DNA of 55,514 nt from contig VGBZ01000014.1 in assembly GCA_016870275.1 (NCBI GenBank), positions 1 to 55,514 of the forward strand. Reading direction: 5' to 3'. This stretch comes from Actinomycetota bacterium (GTDB taxonomy: Bacteria > Actinomycetota > Acidimicrobiia > Acidimicrobiales > Microtrichaceae). The translations under genes were made by a program, and so were the position numbers. Numbering within the stretch: position 1 is the first letter of the stretch; each line of letters begins with the position of its first letter. This document shows, one piece after another, positions 16,035 to 23,703 of this stretch. Under the pieces are notes generated by a model. It saw only the letters and a list, made by a program, of their open reading frames with translations. It was not told where the DNA came from and searched no databases.

Positions 16035-17308
16035 GCGGCGGCGACCTGGCACTGCTCGTGGTGATCATCGTGCTGGTGGTCGCCGCAGCGGTCCTCGCAG
16101 TGGCCGAGACCGCCGTGACCCGGATGTCCCGGTCGAGGGCCTCTGCGCTCGCCGAACAGCACCCACGACGCGGGCCGATCGTCCGGCGGATCGTGGACAA
16201 CCTGGAGCGTGACCTGAATGCGGTCTACCTCGCGGTCAACATCGTCCAGACTGTGCAGGCGGCCCTCGTCGGTGTGCTCGCTGCGAAGCTCTTCGGTCCG
16301 ATCGGGGTGGCAGTCGGCATCATCCTCAACGTCGTCGTGCTCTTCACCCTCGCCGAGGCTGCTCCCAAGACCTGGGCGCTGCAGCACACCGACCGTGCCG
16401 CTCTCCTCACTGCGCCGATCGTCGAGGGGATCGGTCGGCTGATGCGCTGGCCCGCCCGGGCGTTGATCGGTGTTGCGAACATCGTGCTACCCGGAAAGGG
16501 CCTCAAGAAAGGTCCGTTCGTCACCGAGGAGGAGATCCTCGCACTCGCCGAGGAAGCGGCCGAGAACGATGTCATCGATGACTCCGAGCGGGCACTGATC
16601 GCGTCGATCATCGAATTCGGCGACACCGTCGTCCGTGAGGTGATGGTCCCACGGCCGGACATGGTCCACGTCGATCGAGACACGACGGTCAGCGAGGTCA
16701 TCACGGTCGCGATCGACGCCGGGCTCTCCCGCCTTCCGGTCTACGGAGCGACGTCCGATGACGTCATTGGCGTGGTCAACGTCCGTTCGGCATTCAAGGC
16801 CGAGCGTGAGGGTGCCGGGGCGACATCGGTGACCTCGGTAATGAGTGAGGCGTTCTTCGTGCCGGAGACCAAGCTCGTGCGTGAGCTGCTCGCTGAGATG
16901 CGGGCCAGCCGCAGACACCTGGCGCTCGTGGTCGACGAGTACGGCGGGAACGCCGGCCTGGTCACCCTCGAGGATCTCCTCGAGGAACTCGTCGGTGAGA
17001 TCGACGACGAGTTCGACCAGGGCGCCCAGCCGGTGCAGCACCTCCCCAGTGGCGATCTGCTCGTCGTCGGTTCCTACAACCTCGGCGACCTCAACGAGCA
17101 ACTCACGGTGCCCCTGCCCGAAGGCGACTGGGACACCGTTGGAGGACTCGTGTTCAGCGAGCTCGGCCGGGTGCCGGTACCTGGTGACGCGCTCGAGATC
17201 GACTCCGTGCGGCTCGTCGTCGAGCGGGTCGACGGTCGTCGCGTGGCGCGGGTGAGGGTGCGGGTTCCCCCGACAAACAACGGTGCCGAGCCGGCCGACG
17301 GCGAGTGA
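16031..17308 (+). CDS. CNNM/CorC (HlyC) family membrane transporter with CBS domains
   Basis: Probable Mg2+ or Co2+ efflux protein. 425 residues: an N-terminal CNNM/DUF21 membrane domain with four hydrophobic segments (first 140 residues), a linker GPFVTEEEILALAEEAAENDVID, two CBS domains (around 195-325, with REVMVPRPDM and VDEYGGNAGLVTLEDLLEE) and the C-terminal CorC_HlyC domain. GTG start overlaps the ybeY stop. Its position between ybeY and era is common in Actinomycetota and other bacteria. Confidence 0.9.
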   Translation: MSGGDLALLVVIIVLVVAAAVLAVAETAVTRMSRSRASALAEQHPRRGPIVRRIVDNLERDLNAVYLAVNIVQTVQAALVGVLAAKLFGPIGVAVGIILNVVVLFTLAEAAPKTWALQHTDRAALLTAPIVEGIGRLMRWPARALIGVANIVLPGKGLKKGPFVTEEEILALAEEAAENDVIDDSERALIASIIEFGDTVVREVMVPRPDMVHVDRDTTVSEVITVAIDAGLSRLPVYGATSDDVIGVVNVRSAFKAEREGAGATSVTSVMSEAFFVPETKLVRELLAEMRASRRHLALVVDEYGGNAGLVTLEDLLEELVGEIDDEFDQGAQPVQHLPSGDLLVVGSYNLGDLNEQLTVPLPEGDWDTVGGLVFSELGRVPVPGDALEIDSVRLVVERVDGRRVARVRVRVPPTNNGAEPADGE

Positions 17309-17333
17309 GCGGAGCAGGGTGAATGGACCAGGT

Positions 17334-18209
17334 GTGAGCGGAGCGGAGCCGACCTCTGCTGATCCGCCGTCCTACCGATCGGGCTTCGTGTCGTTCCTCG
17401 GTCGACCCAACGTGGGCAAGTCCACGTTGTTGAACCGGATCCTCGGCGAGAAGGTCTCGATCGTTTCCGACAAGCCGCAGACCACCCGACATCAGATCCG
17501 GGGTGTCCTCCAGCGGCCCGACGCCCAGCTCGTGTTCGTCGATACTCCGGGGATCCACAAGCCCCGGACGTTGATGGGGGAGCGCCTCAACGCCACGGCA
17601 TCGGAGGCCATCAGTGACGTCGACGTGACGTGCCTCATCCTCGACGCCACCGGCCGTGTCGGCCCGGGTGACCGCCGTATCGGGGCACAGCTGCCGACGG
17701 GTTCGGTCGTGGTCGTGAACAAGATCGACCGCGCCTCACCCGAGGAGTTGCTCGCCAGACTCGCCGAGGCGGCAGAGTTCGACGCAGCCGAGTGGTTTCC
17801 GGTCTCAGCGCGCACCGGTGAGGGCATCGATGTCTTCGTCGAGCACCTCTGGGGCCGTCTCCCGGAGGGACCGGCGTGGTACCCCGAAGGTGTCACGACC
17901 GACACCGGTGAGGGCTTCCGGGTGGCGGAACTCGTCCGGGAGCAACTGCTCCGGGTGGTACGCGAGGAACTTCCGCACTCCATCGCCACGCGAACCGTCC
18001 AGTGGGAGTGGCCCCACATCACCGTCGAGATCCTCGTCGAACGTGAATCACAGAAGGGCATGGTGATCGGCCGGGGCGGATCCGTGCTCAAGGAGGTCGG
18101 CACGCGGGTGCGTCGTCAGCTGCCCGAGGGAGCATTCCTCGAACTCAAGGTCAAGGTCGATCGCGATTGGCAGTCCCGTCCGGGCGCTCTCGAGCAGCTC
18201 GGTTACTGA
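17334..18209 (+). CDS. era: GTPase Era
   Basis: Essential GTPase that binds the 3' end of 16S rRNA during 30S assembly. G1 GRPNVGKST, G3 DTPGI, G4 NKID and a C-terminal KH domain with GRGGSVLK are all present. I chose the GTG at 17334, giving 291 residues and a start about 16 residues before the G domain; in-frame GTG at 17319 (with GGAGCAGG just upstream) and 17283 are alternatives. It follows the CorC-like gene in the same operon. Confidence 0.94.
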   Translation: MSGAEPTSADPPSYRSGFVSFLGRPNVGKSTLLNRILGEKVSIVSDKPQTTRHQIRGVLQRPDAQLVFVDTPGIHKPRTLMGERLNATASEAISDVDVTCLILDATGRVGPGDRRIGAQLPTGSVVVVNKIDRASPEELLARLAEAAEFDAAEWFPVSARTGEGIDVFVEHLWGRLPEGPAWYPEGVTTDTGEGFRVAELVREQLLRVVREELPHSIATRTVQWEWPHITVEILVERESQKGMVIGRGGSVLKEVGTRVRRQLPEGAFLELKVKVDRDWQSRPGALEQLGY

Positions 18210-18257
18210 CCCCGACGCTCCCTGCGTCCGGAAGCGCAGATCGGATACGGTTCGACG

Positions 18258-18995
18258 GTGGAGTTGACCCAGATCGACCGGCGCCGGATGCCGGTACACG
18301 TGGCGATCGTCATGGACGGCAACGGGCGGTGGGCACAACGCCGGGGCCTCCCCAGAACCGACGGACACGCCGCTGGCGAAGAGGCCCTCATGGACACGAT
18401 CTGGGGTGCGCTCGACGCCGGTATCGAGTGGCTCACCGTGTACGCCTTCTCGACCGAGAACTGGAAGCGTCCCGTCGACGAGGTTCGTTACCTCATGAAC
18501 TTCAACGAGCGACTCCTGCTCACCCGTCGGGACGAACTCGACGCCAAGAACGTCAAGATGCAGTTCCTCGGCCGGCGGGACTGGCGGGTCCCCAAGCGGA
18601 TCCTCCGGCGGATCGACGAGACGCTCGAACTCACCCGCGACAACACCGCCATGACCGTGTCGATGGCGTTCAACTACGGGGGGCGAGCGGAGTTGGTCGA
18701 TGCGGTACGGGCCATTGCCGCCGAGGGGATCCCGGCGTCGAAGATCGACGAGCGCACGATTCGTCGTCACCTCTACGACCCGACCATGCCGGATCCTGAA
18801 CTGGTGATCCGCACCTCGGGTGAGTTTCGAACCTCCAACTTCCTGCTGTGGGAGATGGCCTACTCCGAGCTCGTGTTCACCGATGTCCTCTGGCCGGACT
18901 TCCGGCGGAGCGACCTCTACGCAGCGATCGATGAGTTCCAGCGCCGGGACCGTCGGTTCGGTGGACTCACTGACGCCGATCCTGCCGCTCGCTGA
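18258..18995 (+). CDS. uppS: Isoprenyl transferase (undecaprenyl diphosphate synthase)
   Basis: cis-prenyltransferase that makes the polyprenyl diphosphate carrier for peptidoglycan and other surface glycans. Typical signature HVAIVMDGNGRWA at the start (Asp20 in the catalytic motif), GHAAGEEA, VYAFSTENWKRP, and the C-terminal PELVIRTSGEFRTSNFLLW with the conserved Arg and Ser. 245 residues is the usual length. GTG start at 18258, 48 nt after era. Confidence 0.94.
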   Translation: MELTQIDRRRMPVHVAIVMDGNGRWAQRRGLPRTDGHAAGEEALMDTIWGALDAGIEWLTVYAFSTENWKRPVDEVRYLMNFNERLLLTRRDELDAKNVKMQFLGRRDWRVPKRILRRIDETLELTRDNTAMTVSMAFNYGGRAELVDAVRAIAAEGIPASKIDERTIRRHLYDPTMPDPELVIRTSGEFRTSNFLLWEMAYSELVFTDVLWPDFRRSDLYAAIDEFQRRDRRFGGLTDADPAAR

Positions 18996-19048
18996 AGTAG
19001 CCGCCCCGGTCCCGCCGTTGGGCCCAGTCGTCGTGGGAGACTGCACCC

Positions 19049-19777
19049 GTGAGCCTCTACCGGGACGACGCTGTGGTCCTGCGGACCTACAAGCTCGGCG
19101 AGGCGGACCGGGTGGTGGTGCTGCTCTGTCGAAGCGCCGGCAAGGTGCGGGCGGTGGCCAAGGGTGTGCGGCGGACCCGGTCCAAGTTCGGGTCGAGACT
19201 GGAACCGGGCTCCCAGATCCAGGTCCAACTCCACGAGGGTCGCGGCGAGCTGGACCTGGTCACCCAGGCCGAGACCATCGTCGCTCGCCCGAATCTCCGG
19301 GCCGACATGTCCCGGATGGCGCACGTCGCGGTTCTGCTCGAGGTGGTCGATCTCCTGGCGCTCGATCGGGATCCGGTCGCCCGTCGCTACGACATGCTCG
19401 TCGGGGCGCTCGGTGTCGTCGAGGAGCGAGATCCACCGCTGCTGGCGGCGGCGTTCCACCTCAAGCTGCTCGCAACCGAGGGCGTGGCCCCCGAGTTCCG
19501 GGAGTGTGTGGTGTGCGCCGCAGTCGACACCGAGGTCGGTTTCGCCGTGGAGGCGGGAGGCGTCCGGTGTCGATCGTGCGGTGGCGGCCGCACGATCAGC
19601 AACGAGGCGTTGGCGGTGTGCCGGGCGGTGCTGGGAGGTGGTCTCTCAGCGGTGCTGGACGTACCGGACGGCGATGTGGCTCGGGAGGTCGACACGCTGG
19701 CCATCGCAGCGGTCGAAGCGCATCTCGAGCGCCGACTCCGCTCCGTGAGCGTCCTGCACGCCACCCCGACGAATTGA
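19049..19777 (+). CDS. recO: DNA repair protein RecO
   Basis: Recombination mediator that loads RecA with RecR (RecFOR pathway). 242 residues: an N-terminal OB fold (SLYRDDAVVLRTYKLGEADRVVVLL), a helical domain, and a four-cysteine zinc motif in C-V-V-C and C-R-S-C. GTG start at 19049, 53 nt after uppS. A strong hairpin lies right behind the stop, making this the last gene of the phoH operon. Confidence 0.93.
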   Translation: MSLYRDDAVVLRTYKLGEADRVVVLLCRSAGKVRAVAKGVRRTRSKFGSRLEPGSQIQVQLHEGRGELDLVTQAETIVARPNLRADMSRMAHVAVLLEVVDLLALDRDPVARRYDMLVGALGVVEERDPPLLAAAFHLKLLATEGVAPEFRECVVCAAVDTEVGFAVEAGGVRCRSCGGGRTISNEALAVCRAVLGGGLSAVLDVPDGDVAREVDTLAIAAVEAHLERRLRSVSVLHATPTN

Positions 19778-19784
19778 CACCTCA

Positions 19785-19811
19785 CCCCCTTGGCGTGTGG
19801 CGCCAAGGGGG
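19785..19811. terminator. Bidirectional hairpin terminator between recO and the RDD gene
   Basis: A perfect 11-bp stem (ccccccttggcg-type arm 19785-19795 pairing with 19801-19811) with the 5-nt loop TGTGG. It starts 8 nt after the recO stop and lies 100 nt past the stop of the convergent RDD gene, so it can serve both. There is no T tract, as is usual for high-GC actinobacterial terminators. Confidence 0.8.
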
Positions 19812-19910
19812 GCAGCGTTGCTCGCAGGTGCCGGGTGGCGAGCCCGAACCGGGCTGTGCGAATCAGCCGACCGTCAACAGGTGGTGACCCTGTTGAGGCG
19901 GTGACCCTGC

Positions 19911-20588
19911 TCAGGCATCGAGGACGAGTGTGTCACCGAGCTGGTCCCACGGCGTGCGGTGCTGGCTGTCGGTGAAGAGCGTCACGAGACCCCAGATGGT
20001 GACCCCGAGGAGGAGCAGACCGCCGACACAGGGGATGATGCTCACGGCGTGGTAGATCGCCCGCTTGAATCCCTGCTCTGTCGTTGGGGTCGAACCGCTG
20101 GAGTTCACCACCTTGATGCTGAGCACCATTCCGCCCACGGTCTGACCGCGGGAGCTGATCATGAAGGTGAAGTACGCCACCCAGAGTGCGTAGACGACGA
20201 TGCTCGCCAGGATCCAGCGGAAGTCGAATGACGTGCCGAAGGCGTTGAAGCCGCCGCCCACGATGAGGAAGACCGGAATCGACACGATGTTGAGGATGAC
20301 GACGTCGATGATGTACGCCACGAGCCGCTTCCACGGCTCGGCGTATCCGCCGGTGCTCGCACCCCCTTGGTATGGCTGTGCTGCCGGGGCTGCGTATCCG
20401 CCGGGGGGTGCGGCTGGAGGCGGTGCGTATCCGCCGGGGGGTGCGGCTGGAGGCGGTGCGTATCCGCCGGGGGGTGCGGCTGGGGGCGGTGCGGCTGGGG
20501 GCGGTGCGGCCGGGGGCACTGGCGGCTGGCCGGGTGGCGGCGGGGGATGGTTCCCCCCGGGCGGTGGCGGGATGTTCGGATCGCTCAT
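19911..20588 (-). CDS. RDD family membrane protein with Pro-rich N-terminus
   Basis: 225 residues. A Pro/Gly/Ala/Tyr-rich N-terminal tail (residues 1-80) contains three APPGGYAPPPA-type repeats; an RDD domain follows with three hydrophobic segments (about 88-110, 125-145 and 185-205), Arg before helix 1 (WKRLVAYIIDVV) and the conserved Asp in it. RDD proteins are small membrane proteins, some linked to ion transport; the role here is unknown. ATG at 20588 with GGAG/AGAAG upstream. It is monocistronic and convergent with recO. Confidence 0.85.
   Translation of the reverse strand: MSDPNIPPPPGGNHPPPPPGQPPVPPAAPPPAAPPPAAPPGGYAPPPAAPPGGYAPPPAAPPGGYAAPAAQPYQGGASTGGYAEPWKRLVAYIIDVVILNIVSIPVFLIVGGGFNAFGTSFDFRWILASIVVYALWVAYFTFMISSRGQTVGGMVLSIKVVNSSGSTPTTEQGFKRAIYHAVSIIPCVGGLLLLGVTIWGLVTLFTDSQHRTPWDQLGDTLVLDA
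20392..20490. repeat. Three 33-bp tandem repeats in the RDD gene
   Basis: Three head-to-tail 33-bp units, nearly identical, encode the 11-residue GGYAPPPAAPP repeat of the Pro-rich cytoplasmic tail. Two further 15-bp sub-units follow. The array stays in frame. Confidence 0.93.
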
Positions 20589-20800
20589 CTTCTGGTTGCT
20601 CCACGGGTCTGGCCGGGTTGCTCCGACGGCAGGACATTAGCCGTCCGCCCGCGGTGGTTGGTGCACGAGTCCTGCGCACGACCTGCCCGTCGACAATCCG
20701 GCTGCCGTAGCGCCGCACAGCGGGCGACACGGGTGTTGCGAGGGCGTGCAGTGGACCGGGGTCGATGCTGTGCTGCGGCGCGACGGTAGGCTCGCATCTC

Positions 20801-22117
20801 GTGTCGACTCCATCACCTGAGCTCTTCGACCGGATCGTCAACCTCACCAAGCGACGCGGCTTCGTCTACCCCTCGGCAGAGATCTACGGGGGGTTCCGCA
20901 GCACCTACGACTACGGGCCGGTCGGCGTGCTCCTGCTCCGCAACGTGAAGGACGCCTGGTGGCGTTCCATGGTGCAGTTGCGTGGCGACATCGTCGGACT
21001 GGACGCCTCGATCCTCTCGCCGCCCCAGGTGTGGGAGGCGTCGGGCCACCTGGCGAACTTCACCGACCCGCTGGTCGACTGCACCAACTGCCACCAGCGC
21101 TTCCGGCTCGACAAACTCGACGACCCCGAACGGTGTCCCAACTGCGGTGCCGTCGGGGCGTTCACCGAGCCACGGCAGTTCAACTTGATGTTCAAGACCC
21201 AGGCCGGCCCCGTGGAGGACGCTGCCGCCGTTGCCTACCTGCGTCCGGAGACGGCGCAGGGGATGTTCATCAACTTCAAGAACGTGATCGACACCACGCG
21301 CGTCCGCCCGCCGTTCGGTATCGCCCAGATCGGCAAGTCGTTCCGCAACGAGATCACCCCGGGGCAGTTCGTGTTCCGGACCCGCGAGTTCGAGCAGATG
21401 GAGATGGAGTTCTTCGTGCCGCCGGCCGACGCCCGACACTGGTACGAGTACTGGTGTGCCGAGCGGTACCAGTGGTACCTGGATCACGGGATGCCGGAGC
21501 ACCTCTTGCGCCTGCGGGCGCACGAGTCCGACGAGCTGTCCCACTACAGCTCCGGCACCTCGGACGTGGAGTTCCTCTTCCCGTGGGGTTGGGACGAGCT
21601 CGAGGGCATCGCCAACCGCGGCGAGTACGACCTGAGCCAGCACGCCCAACACTCCGGCGAGCGGCTCGAGTGGTACGACCAGGCCGCCGACGAGCGTTGG
21701 ACGCCCCACGTGATCGAACCGGCCGCCGGGGCCACCCGGACCGCCATGGCGTTCCTGATGGCGGCCTACGACGAGGAGGAGGTTCGCGGCGAGACCAGGG
21801 TCGTGCTCCGGTTCCACCCACGGATCGCTCCGTACAAGGCGGCCGTGCTCCCGTTGTCCAAGAAGCCTGAACTCACCGGACCCGCTCAGGAACTCGTCTC
21901 CTCGCTGCGGGCATCGTTCGTGTGTGACTACGACGAGACCCAGTCGATCGGTCGTCGTTACCGGCGTCAGGACGAGCTCGGCACGCCTTTTTGCATCACG
22001 TACGACTTCGACTCCCTCGACGACGGTGCGGTCACCGTTCGTGATCGGGACAGCATGGAACAGGAGCGGATTCGACTCGACGAGGTGTCCGGTCGGATCG
22101 CCGAACGTCTCGTGTGA
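20801..22117 (+). CDS. glyS: Glycyl-tRNA synthetase (class II, dimeric type)
   Basis: Charges tRNA-Gly. 438 residues: class II motif 1 region, a four-Cys zinc module (CTNC...CPNC) in the insertion typical of this type, motif 2 (GKSFRNEITPGQFVFRTREFEQ) and the C-terminal anticodon-binding domain. The invariant LRPETAQGMF stretch is present. I chose the GTG at 20801 because the conserved sequence (STPSPELFDRIVNL) begins right there. The PPDK-like gene follows 60 nt later. Confidence 0.95.
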   Translation: MSTPSPELFDRIVNLTKRRGFVYPSAEIYGGFRSTYDYGPVGVLLLRNVKDAWWRSMVQLRGDIVGLDASILSPPQVWEASGHLANFTDPLVDCTNCHQRFRLDKLDDPERCPNCGAVGAFTEPRQFNLMFKTQAGPVEDAAAVAYLRPETAQGMFINFKNVIDTTRVRPPFGIAQIGKSFRNEITPGQFVFRTREFEQMEMEFFVPPADARHWYEYWCAERYQWYLDHGMPEHLLRLRAHESDELSHYSSGTSDVEFLFPWGWDELEGIANRGEYDLSQHAQHSGERLEWYDQAADERWTPHVIEPAAGATRTAMAFLMAAYDEEEVRGETRVVLRFHPRIAPYKAAVLPLSKKPELTGPAQELVSSLRASFVCDYDETQSIGRRYRRQDELGTPFCITYDFDSLDDGAVTVRDRDSMEQERIRLDEVSGRIAERLV

Positions 22118-22176
22118 ACCCGGTCGAGACGATTCCGGGATCCGCTGACACAACGGACCGTTAGCATCCGCCTCCG

Positions 22177-23703
22177 GTGGACCAGACCCGCAACCTCGAC
22201 CCGGCGATCGTGCGGGCGGCCGAGCAGCTCATCGAGTTCGATCCGCAACGCCTCGTTCGGGCCCTGCACGGAACGTCGGGCGCCACAGCGAGGCTTCTCG
22301 GTACCGGTGTGGGCGCCGCTCCCGGCGCAGCGTCCGGTCCGATCGCCACCTCCTTCGACGCTGCTCTCGACGCTGCCGATCGCCACGAGTCCCCGGTGCT
22401 CATCGTCGAGGAGACCGGCCCGGCCGATGAGCCCGCCATGCGGGTGGCGTCGGCGGTCGTCACGGCGCGGGGCGGGCTCGCCAGTCACGCTGCGGTGGTC
22501 GCACGTGCCTGGGGACTCCCGGCGGTGTGCGGCCTCAGCGGTATCCGAATCGAGGGCGACGCCGTCTGGTTCGACGATGTCCGGTTGGCCGAGGGTTCAT
22601 GGGTCAGCGTCGACGGGGCCACGGGCGAGGTTCGACTGGGTGCAGCCGACCACGGGGCTGCCACCGGACTCGACGAGGACCTCCGTGAGGTGCTGAGCGC
22701 CGGTGACCATCTGGTCGGCGGGTGTCCGGCGGTGTGGGCCAACGCCGAGACCGCCGCAGAGGTGGCCACTGCGGTGGACCTCGGGGCGATGGGCGTCGGC
22801 CTGTGTCGGACCGAGCACCAGTTCCTCGGCGATCGAATCGGTTCGCTGCAGTCTCTGCTGCTCGGAGCGGATCGTCGAAGCGCCGCTGCCGGGGAGCTCG
22901 CCGAGCAGCAGCGGTCCTCGATCGCTGCGGTCCTCGGCGCCGCCAATGGGATTCCGGTGGTGGTGCGTCTGTTGGACCCGCCGCTGCACGAGTTCCTCCC
23001 CGCGCCGGAGGATGACCGAGCCCCGGCGGACCTCCGGGACCTGGCGAAGCGGTGGCGGGAGCACAATCCGATGCTGGGGGTCCGAGGTGTTCGCCTCGCT
23101 GCGGTCGCCCCCGCCGTGTTGGAAGCACAGGTCAGCGGTGTGATCGCTGCGTTGGGTGACACACTCGAATCCGGAGTGCCGTGCGACCTGCGGGTGTTGG
23201 TGCCCATGGTGTCCTGGCCGACTGAGCTCGACTGGGTCGTTGCGCTGGTCGCCGCCGAAGCGGTGGCCCGATCGATCGACCCGCCTCCGGTGGGGGCCAT
23301 GGTCGAGACCCCCTCAGCGGCGCTGGGCTCCGCTGCTCTGGCGCAACGTGCGGCGTTCCTCAGCATCGGGAGCAACGACTTGACCCAACTCGTACTCGGC
23401 CTCAGTCGCGACGACAGCGAGGTTCGGGTGATCGAGGAGTACCGCACCCGGTCGGTGCTCGACGCCAGTCCGTTCGAGACGCTCGATCCGGCCGTGGTCG
23501 ATCTCGTCGCGCTCGCAGTCGACCGGGCGCCGGGCGTGTCGTGGGGTCTCTGTGGTGAACACGGTGCCGATGCTGCGTCGCTCCGCCGGTTGGCCCGGGT
23601 ACCGCTCGATTACGTGTCCTGCTCGCCGTATCGCGTCCCGGTGGCCCGGTTGGCCCTCGGGCAGATCGCTGCCGCCAAGCTCCTCGGACCGGCATCGACC
23701 TGA
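22177..23703 (+). CDS. PPDK-like protein lacking the ATP-grasp domain (swivel plus PEP/pyruvate domains only)
   Basis: 508 residues matching only the C-terminal two thirds of pyruvate phosphate dikinase. The first 50 residues (FDPQRLVRAL...APGAASG) match the PPDK linker just before the central domain. The swivelling domain TARGGLASHAAVVAR carries the phosphorylatable His104. The TIM barrel keeps the PEP/pyruvate residues: CRTEH (Arg210), Arg263, VGAMVETP (Glu376), GSNDLTQ (Asn399/Asp400), SRDD, and the catalytic Cys458 in CGEHGAD. The ATP/phosphate-binding half is absent: only 60 nt separate this GTG start from glyS. It could be a PEP:acceptor phosphotransferase, a subunit completed by another gene, or a regulatory relic. 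It overlaps dnaG (TGATG). Confidence 0.85.
   Translation: MDQTRNLDPAIVRAAEQLIEFDPQRLVRALHGTSGATARLLGTGVGAAPGAASGPIATSFDAALDAADRHESPVLIVEETGPADEPAMRVASAVVTARGGLASHAAVVARAWGLPAVCGLSGIRIEGDAVWFDDVRLAEGSWVSVDGATGEVRLGAADHGAATGLDEDLREVLSAGDHLVGGCPAVWANAETAAEVATAVDLGAMGVGLCRTEHQFLGDRIGSLQSLLLGADRRSAAAGELAEQQRSSIAAVLGAANGIPVVVRLLDPPLHEFLPAPEDDRAPADLRDLAKRWREHNPMLGVRGVRLAAVAPAVLEAQVSGVIAALGDTLESGVPCDLRVLVPMVSWPTELDWVVALVAAEAVARSIDPPPVGAMVETPSAALGSAALAQRAAFLSIGSNDLTQLVLGLSRDDSEVRVIEEYRTRSVLDASPFETLDPAVVDLVALAVDRAPGVSWGLCGEHGADAASLRRLARVPLDYVSCSPYRVPVARLALGQIAAAKLLGPAST

Noticed and set aside
20813-22153. A 446-codon minus-strand open frame
   Set aside because: Antisense of glyS; no recognisable domain.
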